From the NCBI RefSeq assembly GCF_003182155.1, contig NZ_QGTG01000001.1, positions 1,546,991 through 1,610,990 on the forward strand: a stretch of DNA of 64,000 bases, read 5' to 3'. A model generated the notes under the pieces. That model had not been told where the DNA came from, made no database searches, and saw nothing but the letters and a program-made list of their open reading frames with translations. Positions 9,376 to 17,262 of the stretch are shown in pieces. This DNA comes from Chitinophaga sp. S165. GTDB taxonomy: Bacteria; Bacteroidota; Bacteroidia; Chitinophagales; Chitinophagaceae. The first letter of the stretch is position 1. Each line of letters starts with the position of its first letter. A program made the translations under genes and the position numbers.

Positions 9376-9657
9376 ATGAAAGCAATCTGGCAGAATGAGG
9401 TCATAGCGGAAAGCGATAATACTGTGGTAGTCGAGAACAATCATTACTTTCCTCCATCATCAGTAAAGACGACCTTACTGAGTCCTTCTAAAACGCATAC
9501 GCACTGCCCGTGGAAGGGAGACGCCTCTTACTACGACGTTAACATTCACGGTAAAACAAACAGGGATGCCGCCTGGTATTATCCTGAGCCCATGAAAGCG
9601 GCGGAGAACATTAAAGGCTACATTGCCTTTTGGAAAGGAGTAGAAGTTGTACAATAA
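9376..9657 (+). CDS. DUF427-family protein
   Basis: 93 residues from ATG 9376. The open frame extends 35 codons further upstream, but only the part from MKAIWQNEVIAESD matches the family length and start. Recognisable elements are the opening strand, VVENNHYFPPSSV, THCPWKGDASYYDV and AAWYYPEPMKAAENIKGYIAFW, all typical of the small beta-rich DUF427 family whose function is not established. It is the first gene of the operon, 26 bp before the disulfide reductase and followed by the ergothioneine transport and synthesis genes, all on the same strand. Confidence 0.85.
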   Translation: MKAIWQNEVIAESDNTVVVENNHYFPPSSVKTTLLSPSKTHTHCPWKGDASYYDVNIHGKTNRDAAWYYPEPMKAAENIKGYIAFWKGVEVVQ

Positions 9658-9683
9658 GAAACCTCTAAACACAAAGCTGAGTC

Positions 9684-11066
9684 ATGAGAAAATTTGATGC
9701 AATTATCGTTGGCTCCGGCCAGGGCGGTATTCCGTTGGCTAAAAAGCTTGCGAAAGCCGGCTGGCAAACAGCCATCATTGAGAAAAGATGGATCGGTGGC
9801 ACCTGTATCAACGATGGGTGTACGCCTACCAAATCGATGATCGCCTGTGGTGCGGCTGCGCACATCATTGCTAATAGCGAGGAATGGGGTATTACCGTGA
9901 GTGATTTTAAAGTAGACCTTGAGAAGATCGTTGCAAGAAAGAATAAAGTCGTGCAATCTTTCCGGCAAGGCAATATCAAAGGGTTGGAGAAAACAGAAGG
10001 GCTGACCATCATGTATGGAGAAGCTGTTTTTAGTGGTGATAAAACACTGACGGTAACTTTAAAGGACGGCGGGCAGGAAGAGATCGCTGCGGATCATATT
10101 TTCCTCAACACCGGCACGCTACCGACGATACCACCGATACCCGGTCTTGACAGTGTCAACTATCTCACTAACACGACCATCATGGAGCTTACCAAACTAC
10201 CATCTCATCTGATAGTATTGGGAAGCGGTTATGTGGGACTGGAATTTGGTCAGCTGTTCCGCAGGCTCGGCTGTCAGGTGACGATCATTGACAAGAACAA
10301 GCAATTGCTGAATCATGAAGATGAGGATGTTGCTGTAGCTGTTAGAAAGGTCATGGAAGCTTCAGGCGTTACGATGGTTAGCAGTGCTAATGTTCAGAAG
10401 GTAGAACAAACCGGTGATGTGATCAGGTTACAACTGACAGCTAACGGGGAGACGCACGCTATCACGGGTTCTCATCTGCTGGTTGCGGTGGGCCGTACGC
10501 CACAGTCCAAATCTTTGCTGCCGGAGAAAACAGGGCTTAAACTTGACGAAAAAGGATACATCCCAGTTAATGATAAACTGGAAACGAACGTACCGGGTAT
10601 TTATGTGATAGGTGATGTGAAGGGCGGACCGGCGTTCACACATATTTCTTACAATGACTATCTTGTTATTTATAAAAATATCATCAACAAGGAAAATATT
10701 TCTATCAAAGACAGACCTATCCCCTACTGCATGTTCACAGATCCACAACTGGGTCGTGTGGGTATGACAGAAAAGGAGGCAAAACAAGCCGGTTATAAAA
10801 TAAAGATCGCCTGCCTTGACATGACAAGAGTAGCGCGGGCCATTGAAACCGGCAATACCCAGGGCTTTATGAAAGCCGTTATAGATTCTAACACGGATAA
10901 ATTACTAGGAGTTGCTATCTTGGGGCCGGAAGGCGGAGAAGTGATGTCAGTTTTGCAGATGGCAATTATTGGTGGAATAACAGTGACACAATTAAAAGAA
11001 ATGATCTTCGCACACCCATTATACTCAGAGTCTATCAACAATTTATTTATGACGCTGGACAGGTAG
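9684..11066 (+). CDS. FAD-dependent pyridine nucleotide-disulfide oxidoreductase
   Basis: 460 residues, the full length of group I disulfide reductases (lipoamide dehydrogenase, glutathione and mercuric reductases). FAD-binding GSGQGG lies at 10-15 and the redox-active pair at Cys41-Cys46 in GGTCINDGCTPTK. The NAD(P) fold is GSGYVGLEFG (about 180-189), with Asp203 at the end of its second strand, which favours NADH. The second FAD motif GDVKGG is at 310-315. The C-terminal interface has His444 and Glu449 in AHPLYSES, as in the HPxxSE active-site pair. Mercuric-reductase features (N-terminal metal domain, C-terminal Cys pair) are absent. No lipoyl complex genes are nearby. Within this operon a thiol or disulfide substrate linked to ergothioneine is an attractive inference, not shown. 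Confidence 0.9.
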   Translation: MRKFDAIIVGSGQGGIPLAKKLAKAGWQTAIIEKRWIGGTCINDGCTPTKSMIACGAAAHIIANSEEWGITVSDFKVDLEKIVARKNKVVQSFRQGNIKGLEKTEGLTIMYGEAVFSGDKTLTVTLKDGGQEEIAADHIFLNTGTLPTIPPIPGLDSVNYLTNTTIMELTKLPSHLIVLGSGYVGLEFGQLFRRLGCQVTIIDKNKQLLNHEDEDVAVAVRKVMEASGVTMVSSANVQKVEQTGDVIRLQLTANGETHAITGSHLLVAVGRTPQSKSLLPEKTGLKLDEKGYIPVNDKLETNVPGIYVIGDVKGGPAFTHISYNDYLVIYKNIINKENISIKDRPIPYCMFTDPQLGRVGMTEKEAKQAGYKIKIACLDMTRVARAIETGNTQGFMKAVIDSNTDKLLGVAILGPEGGEVMSVLQMAIIGGITVTQLKEMIFAHPLYSESINNLFMTLDR

Positions 11067-11109
11067 CCGGCAACAAAGTGCGGATTAAAATCCTCAATGG
11101 ATCCCAACC

Positions 11110-12096
11110 ATGATAAAACTTGAACATGTCAACAAATCTTTCCATAACAGCAAGCTGGCTGTCAGGGATGTATCCTTCGAAGTGAACACGGGGGAAACAC
11201 TGATATTGCTTGGTACAAGCGGCAGCGGAAAGACGACAACCCTACGCATGATCAACCGGCTGATTGCTCCGGATAGCGGAGAAATACATGTGAATGGCGA
11301 GCAGGTAAATGCACAGCAAATTGAATCGTTAAGACGGAATATCGGGTATGTATTGCAGGATAATGGTCTCTTTCCTCATTATACGGTTGCCGAAAACATT
11401 GGCATTGTACCCACATTGCTCAAATGGGATAAAAAACGCATAGAAGAACGGACACGTTCTTTGATGGAGAAGCTGCATTTGTCTGCAGCGGACCATTACC
11501 ATGCGTATCCGCAGCAACTTAGCGGCGGACAGCAGCAAAGGGTCGGACTGGCGAGGGCACTCGCTGCTGACCCTCCGGTATTACTGATGGACGAACCTTT
11601 CGGAGCACTTGATCCGGTAACACGGGCCAGTGTGAGGAAAGAATTCAGAACACTGGATGAGATCAGCAATAAAACTGTGATTATTGTCACACACGATGTG
11701 CAGGAAGCTTTCGAACTTGGCGACAGGATCTGCCTGATGGACGATGGTGCTATACAGCAATTGGGAACACCGGCAGAACTGTTATTTCAGCCTGCCAATG
11801 ATTTCGTTAGCAGTTTCTTCCATGAACAACGTTTCTTACTGGAATTAAATGCATTGCGGCTGGCGGATATCAGGCCCTGGCTGGATATGTCTGTGCCTGC
11901 TGAAAGCAACGGTCCGGTCCTGCATGGAGATGATTCCTGCTGGGACGCGCTGGAGCAGCTGACTACGCTGTCTGCTCCCGTCACTATTTCATTTGAAGAT
12001 GCGCTCATTCGCCTTGACACAAGCGAATTGATGCATGCCTTTACTCAGTATAAGCAAACTGTCAGCGGACATGGAAGAACAACCGGGCTTTCCTGA
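11110..12096 (+). CDS. ABC transporter ATPase, OpuCA/EgtV type
   Basis: 328 residues. Walker A GTSGSGKT (35-42), Q-loop around Gln83, signature LSGGQ (137-141), Walker B VLLMDE (157-162) and His195 of the switch loop are intact. The domain matches the glycine-betaine/quaternary-amine uptake (OpuA/OpuC/ProV) family. The C-terminal region of about 100 residues lacks a clear pair of CBS domains, the osmosensing module of many family members. Its 3' end overlaps the permease gene. It begins 43 bp after the reductase. Located next to egtB and egtD, it most likely energises ergothioneine uptake as in the EgtUV system; betaine or choline uptake remains possible. Confidence 0.92.
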   Translation: MIKLEHVNKSFHNSKLAVRDVSFEVNTGETLILLGTSGSGKTTTLRMINRLIAPDSGEIHVNGEQVNAQQIESLRRNIGYVLQDNGLFPHYTVAENIGIVPTLLKWDKKRIEERTRSLMEKLHLSAADHYHAYPQQLSGGQQQRVGLARALAADPPVLLMDEPFGALDPVTRASVRKEFRTLDEISNKTVIIVTHDVQEAFELGDRICLMDDGAIQQLGTPAELLFQPANDFVSSFFHEQRFLLELNALRLADIRPWLDMSVPAESNGPVLHGDDSCWDALEQLTTLSAPVTISFEDALIRLDTSELMHAFTQYKQTVSGHGRTTGLS

Positions 12097-13639
12097 ATTT
12101 GTGCAACAGCAAGCCGGCAAATTGCTGGAACAGACGTTGCAACATATCGGGCTTACATTTATTTCTTTGTTGATTGCCGTGATAATAGGCGTGCCGCTGG
12201 GCATCCTGATCACGCGCAGAAAAAAACTGGCAGGCATTGTACTGGGAATTGCAGGCGTATTGCAAACCATTCCCAGCATTGCGTTGTTAGGGTTTATGAT
12301 ACCATTGTTAGGCATCGGCGCTAAACCGGCTATCGTGGCATTGTTCCTTTATGCGTTGCTGCCTATCATCAGGAATACTTACACTGGTATCCTGCAGGTT
12401 GACCCGACGGTCATTGACGCGGCAACAGGCATGGGTATGAGTAAAAAGCAATTACTTTATCAGGTGCAACTGCCACTGGCAATGCCGGTATTATTGGCAG
12501 GAATACGGACCGCTACTGTCATCAATGTAGGCGTGGCTACCCTTGCTGCATATATTGCAGCCGGCGGATTAGGAGAATTCATTTTCGGCGGCATTGCCCT
12601 GAATAATTCGAATATGATACTGGCAGGCGCCATTCCGTCAGCATTATTAGCCATCCTCTTTGACTGGGGCATCGCCCGATTACAAAAGGTAAGAATGCAG
12701 AAGGTCAAAACGGCACTTTATCTGTTACCTTTCCTGTTAGTCATATTGTCATCTTTCTATCTTCTGCCGGCGGCTTATGGAACAAGTCTTGTGGCAGGGT
12801 TCACGCCTGAATTCATGGGCAGAAAAGATGGCAGTCTGGGGTTAAAACAGGTATATGGGCTTGACATGCGGACTGTCGTGATCAGTGACATGATCATGTA
12901 CAAAGCGGCTTATGAAAAGACGCTGGATGTGATCAGCGGCAGTACTACAGACGGCAGGGTAAAGGCTTTTGACTTACAGGCGCTTGAAGACGATAAACAT
13001 ATTTTTCCGCCTTATTATGCGGCCCCGATAGCACGTCAGGAGACACTTGATAAGTATCCGGAGCTGGAACCTGTGCTGAATAAACTATCTGGTATAATTA
13101 ATGATAGTATAATGACTGAGCTGAACTACAGGGTCGATTATCAGAAACAGGACCCGGCGGCTGTAGCCAGCGATTTTTTAAAAGCTAAAGGATTATTGCA
13201 GACTGCGAGACATGGTACTAAGGGAACCATTGTAATAGGCGCCAAGATGTTTGGCGATGGTTATGTCCTGGCCAATATCTATAAATTATTGGTGAACGGA
13301 TATACGGACCTGGAAGCTGTGACAAAAACAGGTTTGGGGGGCACCAAGATAGCATTTGAGGCACTTACCAATGGTCAGATAGATCTTTACCCGGAATATT
13401 CTGGCACCGGATTACTGGTGATCCTGCAGACCAATAAAGCTGTTGTTGACACATTGATCAGCGATAAGCAGAAAGTATATGACTATGTTTCGAGAGAATT
13501 TATGCAACGGTACCGGATCAAATGGTTACCTCCTGTCGGCTTCAATAACACATATGCATTAATGATGCGCAGGCAACAGGCCGCGGATTTGCATATCACC
13601 ACTATAACAGACTTAAAGGAATATTTACTGCATCACTAA
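12071..13639 (+). CDS. ABC permease fused to a circularly permuted substrate-binding domain (EgtU/OpuC-like)
   Basis: 522 residues from ATG 12071 (an ATG at 12035 would add 12); the start lies inside the ATPase gene. About residues 20-230 are an OpuCB-type permease with the coupling motif AATGMGMSKKQLLYQVQLP. The rest is an extracytoplasmic OpuCC/EgtU-like binding domain whose halves are swapped. First comes the family's usual C-terminal half (GFTPEFMGRKDGSLGL, STTDGRVKAFDL, DDKHIFPPYYAAP, LNYRVD, then FLKAKGLL, about residues 242-377). A short linker follows, then the usual N-terminal half (IVIGAKMFGDG, GGTKIAFEALTNGQIDLYPEYSGT, GFNNTYAL, ITTITDLKEYL, about 385-522). Both halves look complete. 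Fusion of permease and binding protein is known for EgtU. Confidence 0.92.
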   Translation: MEEQPGFPEFVQQQAGKLLEQTLQHIGLTFISLLIAVIIGVPLGILITRRKKLAGIVLGIAGVLQTIPSIALLGFMIPLLGIGAKPAIVALFLYALLPIIRNTYTGILQVDPTVIDAATGMGMSKKQLLYQVQLPLAMPVLLAGIRTATVINVGVATLAAYIAAGGLGEFIFGGIALNNSNMILAGAIPSALLAILFDWGIARLQKVRMQKVKTALYLLPFLLVILSSFYLLPAAYGTSLVAGFTPEFMGRKDGSLGLKQVYGLDMRTVVISDMIMYKAAYEKTLDVISGSTTDGRVKAFDLQALEDDKHIFPPYYAAPIARQETLDKYPELEPVLNKLSGIINDSIMTELNYRVDYQKQDPAAVASDFLKAKGLLQTARHGTKGTIVIGAKMFGDGYVLANIYKLLVNGYTDLEAVTKTGLGGTKIAFEALTNGQIDLYPEYSGTGLLVILQTNKAVVDTLISDKQKVYDYVSREFMQRYRIKWLPPVGFNNTYALMMRRQQAADLHITTITDLKEYLLHH

Positions 13640-13648
13640 CACCAGCAT

Positions 13649-14800
13649 ATGCAATTGAAAAATGATTTTAATACCGTGCGAAAAAGGTCCATGCATATCT
13701 GCGCACCCTTGAAAACGGAAGACTATGTGGTCCAGCCAGTCGTGGATGTTAGTCCGCCGAAATGGCACCTGGGCCATACCACCTGGTTCTTTGAAACATT
13801 TCTTTTAAAACCACATGTTCCCGGTTACAAAGAATTTGATCCGAACTACAATTTTGTATTCAATAGTTATTACGAAACTGTAGGCGCCAGGGTGATACGT
13901 ACGGACAGAGGTAATTTAAGTCGCCCGGCAGTAGAAGACGTTATGCGCTACCGTGAGCATGTTGACAAAGCGATGTCATCGTTCCTGGAAACGGAACTGA
14001 CGGACGAATTACGTACCCTGGTCGTATTAGGCCTGAACCATGAAGAGCAGCACCAGGAGTTGTTGTATACCGACATCAAATACATATTGGGACATAATCC
14101 GCTGATGCCGGCATATTCTGAAACGGCAGCGCCTAATTATACTGCGCCCGCGTCGGGCACTCCTTTCCTGCAAATGGCAGCGGGTTTGTACGAAATCGGT
14201 TACGATGGAGACGGCTTCTGTTTCGATAATGAGCTGGGCAGACATAAGGTTTACCTGCAGGATTATCAGATCAGCACACAGCTGGTGACCAACGGGGAAT
14301 ACCTTGCGTTCATGGAAGCGGGTGGTTACGGAGATTTCCGTCACTGGCATGCGGAAGGTTGGGACTGGGTAAAAAGAGAGCAGGCAAAAGCGCCGTTATA
14401 CTGGCATTTTGTAGATGGCAAGTGGCAGCATTATACATGGCAGGGATTACAGCCCGTAGCGATGGACGATCCGCTTTGTCATATCAGTTATTATGAAGCA
14501 ACAGCCTACGCGGCGTGGAAAGGAATGCGTCTTCCTACTGAGTTTGAATGGGAGGCAGCTTCTCCACAACTGGCCTGGGGCCAGCGCTGGGAATGGACAG
14601 AAAGCGCTTATCTGCCTTATCCGGGCTTCACGAAAGCACCCGGAGCTATCGGTGAATACAATGGTAAATTTATGGTCAGCCAGATGGTGCTGCGGGGAGG
14701 ATCGGAAGTAACACCTCCCAATCACAGCCGTCCTACGTACCGCAATTTCTTCCATCCTTCATTGAGATGGCAGTTCACCGGTATCAGGCTGGCGAAATAA
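13649..14800 (+). CDS. egtB: EgtB, ergothioneine sulfoxide synthase (iron-dependent C-S bond forming)
   Basis: 383 residues. The N-terminal DinB-like helical domain carries the iron ligands: His40/His43 in PPKWHLGHTTWFFETF and His131/His135 in LNHEEQHQE (HxxxHxE). The C-terminal part is an FGE-sulfatase fold (KVYLQDYQISTQLVTNGEYL, YYEATAYAAWKGMRLPTEFEWE, LRGGS, RPTYRNFF). EgtB joins hercynine to a cysteine-type thiol using O2. It follows the permease by 9 bp and precedes egtD by 29 bp, which fixes the pathway. No egtA (gamma-glutamylcysteine synthesis) or egtC is present, so cysteine itself may be the sulfur donor, as in some bacterial EgtB types; this is inference. No EgtE lyase is encoded nearby. 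Confidence 0.93.
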   Translation: MQLKNDFNTVRKRSMHICAPLKTEDYVVQPVVDVSPPKWHLGHTTWFFETFLLKPHVPGYKEFDPNYNFVFNSYYETVGARVIRTDRGNLSRPAVEDVMRYREHVDKAMSSFLETELTDELRTLVVLGLNHEEQHQELLYTDIKYILGHNPLMPAYSETAAPNYTAPASGTPFLQMAAGLYEIGYDGDGFCFDNELGRHKVYLQDYQISTQLVTNGEYLAFMEAGGYGDFRHWHAEGWDWVKREQAKAPLYWHFVDGKWQHYTWQGLQPVAMDDPLCHISYYEATAYAAWKGMRLPTEFEWEAASPQLAWGQRWEWTESAYLPYPGFTKAPGAIGEYNGKFMVSQMVLRGGSEVTPPNHSRPTYRNFFHPSLRWQFTGIRLAK

Positions 14801-14829
14801 TAATTCTCTTTACACTTAACAATTACATT

Positions 14830-15822
14830 ATGGCCACCACTTCTGTAATGCATACGGTATTAGTTCCTGTAAAACAGGACAGGCTGGAGATATTTTCACA
14901 GGATGTGACCCGCGGTCTCAGCGCAAAGAACAAATACCTGAACTCCAAATATTTCTATGACGCGGAAGGCGACCGCCTATTCCAGGAGATCATGCGTTGC
15001 CATGAGTACTATCTGACGGATTGTGAGATGGAAATATTACAGGAGCAGTCAGCTTTGATCAGTAAGACGATCCTCTCTCATGCCAAACAATTTGACGTAG
15101 TGGAACTTGGTGCGGGAGATGCTACTAAATCCATTCACCTGCTGAAGGAACTGTTAAAGACGGGACAGGATTTCACTTATTATCCGGTGGATATTTCAGG
15201 TAATGTAATTACGCAGCTGGAGCAATCATTGCCCAAACAATTACCTGCGCTGAAAATGCACGGCCTTAATGGTGAGTATTTCGAAATGCTGCAGCAGGCC
15301 GGCGTATTATCGCATAAGAATAAGGTTGTGTTGTGCATGGGCGGTAATATCGGCAACTTCTCTCCTTCAGAAGCGAGGAAGTTCTGTCGTCAGTTGCGCA
15401 GCTACCTGCAACCCGGCGACCTCGTGATCATCGGGATTGATCTAAAGAAGCATCCGAGGATCATCCTCGATGCATATAACGATACGGGCGGCTTCACAAG
15501 GGACTTCAACCTTAATTTGCTGAAGCGCATTAACCGGGAACTGGAAGGTAATTTTGATATCACGAAGTTTGATCATTATGCTACTTATGATCCGGGAACA
15601 GGGGCTTGTAAGAGCTATCTTGTGAGCCTGGAAGAACAGGATGTGAAGATCGGTGATCAGACGTTCCACTTCTCACTTGATGAGCCGATCTATATGGAGA
15701 TCTCGCAGAAATATGATCTGGAATCGATCGAGCAGATGGCTACGCAATCGGGCTTTGAAACGGTAACGGATTTCTTTGACAGTCGCAGATGGTTTGCCGA
15801 CTGTATGTGGTTGTGCGTATAA
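14830..15822 (+). CDS. egtD: EgtD, L-histidine N-alpha-methyltransferase
   Basis: 330 residues from ATG 14830. An in-frame ATG at 14767 lies inside egtB and would add 21 unlike-family residues, so it is not used. The SAM-binding motif is VVELGAGDATKSIHLL (about 90-105). Other family blocks are YYPVDISGNVI, MGGNIGNFSP (171-180), the ID/DAYND region near 203-218, FNLNLLKRINREL, and IYMEISQKY with Glu290 at the position expected for histidine binding. The enzyme trimethylates histidine to hercynine, the substrate of EgtB. It is the last gene of the operon; a strong terminator begins 21 bp after the stop. Confidence 0.95.
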   Translation: MATTSVMHTVLVPVKQDRLEIFSQDVTRGLSAKNKYLNSKYFYDAEGDRLFQEIMRCHEYYLTDCEMEILQEQSALISKTILSHAKQFDVVELGAGDATKSIHLLKELLKTGQDFTYYPVDISGNVITQLEQSLPKQLPALKMHGLNGEYFEMLQQAGVLSHKNKVVLCMGGNIGNFSPSEARKFCRQLRSYLQPGDLVIIGIDLKKHPRIILDAYNDTGGFTRDFNLNLLKRINRELEGNFDITKFDHYATYDPGTGACKSYLVSLEEQDVKIGDQTFHFSLDEPIYMEISQKYDLESIEQMATQSGFETVTDFFDSRRWFADCMWLCV

Positions 15823-15843
15823 TGTCGGAGAAAAATATATTGT

Positions 15844-15888
15844 GCCGGGGTGTAACATCTAAAATGTTATACCCCGGCCTATTTTTTC
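15844..15888 (+). terminator. Rho-independent terminator of the ergothioneine operon
   Basis: The stem GCCGGGGT-GTAACAT pairs with ATGTTAT-ACCCCGGC around a short CTAAA loop, followed by TATTTTTT. It sits directly behind egtD. Confidence 0.9.
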
Positions 15889-15992
15889 TGAGGTGTCATT
15901 TATCCGACGTTGATACCGGTATATTATTCCCCGGCATTACGTTCCCGGGGTTTACACCCCGCGTTACAAACAAGGGATTCCTACGGAGTCCT

Positions 15993-16024
15993 ATTGTGTT
16001 TTGTTAGTATTGTGTTTTGTTAGT
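15993..16024. repeat. Perfect 16-bp tandem duplication
   Basis: ATTGTGTTTTGTTAGT occurs twice head to tail, just past the 3' end of the minus-strand DinB gene. Confidence 0.9.
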
Positions 16025-16038
16025 TTACATATGTCTAT

Positions 16039-16524
16039 CTATGATTTCCAGGCTCCTAATAATCTTCTTAATACGATGATCTCTCCGGTGTGATAGCTGG
16101 TATGGTCGGCTATTAGTAATGCTTCACGCAGCAGATGCTGGCCGTCGCCATGTGGAAAGGGTGCGTACAGATCGGCTTTAGGGTCTTTTAACAGACCAAT
16201 AAATTCTTTCAGGTCGCTTTTGATCTCTGCAAGACATTTCTTCCAGGCGGATTCGCTGGCAGGCACAGCTTCTTTGGGCCAGTATCCTTCGGGCCATGAG
16301 GGAGATTCATGTTCAGGGTTGCGGGAAAATTCCAGTATATCCCACTGCGTTATGCGTATGTGCTCTACTAACTGCCAGATGCTATAAGGCATTCCTTCAG
16401 GTACCACTCCCCGCAGTTCAGCAGGCAGCTGTTTTACAGCGTCATCGAAGGTAGCATGTGCATGCCCTCCTATTAGGAATTGTTCCAGCGTTTTTATGAG
16501 CTCTTTATTGTTTGTTGCCGTCAT
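16039..16524 (-). CDS. DinB-family (YfiT-like) metal-binding protein
   Basis: 161 residues forming a four-helix bundle. The metal triad of the DinB superfamily is visible: His55 in LVEHIRITQWD, and His141 and His145 in ADHTSYHTGE. Helix 1 starts in KTLEQFLIGGHAHATFDDAV and the last helix is IIVLRRLLG. Members include thiol-dependent S-transferases and stress-induced proteins; the substrate here is unknown. It is unrelated in size and domain content to EgtB, although EgtB also contains a DinB-like domain. It is transcribed convergently to the ergothioneine operon. Confidence 0.88.
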   Translation of the reverse strand: MTATNNKELIKTLEQFLIGGHAHATFDDAVKQLPAELRGVVPEGMPYSIWQLVEHIRITQWDILEFSRNPEHESPSWPEGYWPKEAVPASESAWKKCLAEIKSDLKEFIGLLKDPKADLYAPFPHGDGQHLLREALLIADHTSYHTGEIIVLRRLLGAWKS

Positions 16525-16530
16525 TGTTTA

Positions 16531-16620
16531 AAGATTATTGATGTGTTAAATGATTATTGATGTGTTGATTCGATGCGTTGAATCGATGCGTTGAAGATAT
16601 CGATGTGCTGAAGATAATTG
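16531..16620. repeat. Degenerate short tandem repeat
   Basis: The region holds variants of GATTATTGATGTGTT and CGATGCGTTGAAT repeated about five times with drift. It lies between the divergent DinB and TetR genes. No function is evident. Confidence 0.6.
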
Positions 16621-16661
16621 AGTTCCGGTTCTTCCTTCAATAAAAGTGCCAGCCGAAATAA

Positions 16662-16693
16662 TTTGCTTACTTACTTACAAGTAAGTAATTTTG
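16662..16693 (+). promoter_or_regulatory. Promoter of the TetR gene with an embedded operator palindrome
   Basis: TTTG at 16662-16665 and TAATTTTG at 16686-16693 are separated by 20 bp, a full match to the Bacteroidota promoter (TTTG, 19-21 bp, TAnnTTTG). The spacer holds TTACTTAC-AA-GTAAGTAA (16671-16688), an 8-bp inverted repeat overlapping the -7 box. This fits autorepression by the TetR protein encoded 7 bp downstream. Confidence 0.8.
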
Positions 16694-16699
16694 TAGTCT

Positions 16700-17260
16700 A
16701 TGCAGGATACAAAAGAGAGAATTATTTCATTGGCGGACCAGCTGATAAAGACCAGGGGATATAATGCCTTTAGCTATAAGGATATATCTGATCCTCTGGA
16801 GATAAAGAATGCCGCAATACATTATCATTTCCCCACCAAAACAGACCTCGGAATAGCGGTAGTAGATATTGAGGTTGAACGCTTTACGACACAAACGGCC
16901 AAGTTGGCGGCACAACCGGAAGATAAACAGCTGAAGTTCTTATTTGACACGTTCAATAAGAAGAATAAAGAAGGGATGGTGTGCCTGATGGGCTCATTAT
17001 CACCGGATTATGAAACATTTCCGACTGTCTTGCAGGAAAAGGTGACGAGTATGTCCTCCGCATTCCTGGACTGGACGGCAGGCTGCCTGGAGAGGGGCAG
17101 GGAAAAGGGGCTGTTCCGGTTCGACGGGGATGCATATGACAGGGCTTTACTGGTGATGAGTAATTTGCTGGCATCGTTGCTGCTGAGTAGGGTGATGGGC
17201 AATAAGATATTCGGCAGGATTACGAACCAGTTACTAAAAGACCTGAACGCAAAAAAATAA
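16700..17260 (+). CDS. TetR/AcrR-family transcriptional regulator
   Basis: 186 residues. The N-terminal helix-turn-helix is clear (IISLADQLIKTRGYNAFSY, then KDISDPLEIKNAAIHYHF, and PTKTDLG), followed by an all-helical ligand-binding domain of normal length. The HTH carries an unusual ISDPLEI in place of the common IA-x-x-x-G turn. The start codon is only 7 bp after the -7 box, so the mRNA leader would be very short. The palindrome in its own promoter suggests autoregulation. The downstream fabF is 173 bp away across a duplicated leader, and whether it is a target is unknown. Confidence 0.92.
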   Translation: MQDTKERIISLADQLIKTRGYNAFSYKDISDPLEIKNAAIHYHFPTKTDLGIAVVDIEVERFTTQTAKLAAQPEDKQLKFLFDTFNKKNKEGMVCLMGSLSPDYETFPTVLQEKVTSMSSAFLDWTAGCLERGREKGLFRFDGDAYDRALLVMSNLLASLLLSRVMGNKIFGRITNQLLKDLNAKK

Positions 17261-17262
17261 CA

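Noticed and set aside
9684-11066. Mercuric reductase or lipoamide dehydrogenase as a firm label
   Set aside because: No N-terminal metal domain or C-terminal Cys pair and no lipoyl complex genes nearby; only the wider disulfide-reductase class can be supported.
12035-12070. Earlier ATG for the permease fusion
   Set aside because: It would add 12 residues within the ATPase gene; the later ATG at 12071 gives a typical permease start. The choice is not certain.
11110-13639. Osmoprotectant (betaine/proline) transporter as the main call
   Set aside because: The family allows it, but the position between the reductase and egtBD and the fused permease/binding domain favour the ergothioneine type.
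16531-16620. CRISPR-like repeat array
   Set aside because: The units are short, drifted and without spacers of constant length; it is a degenerate tandem repeat.
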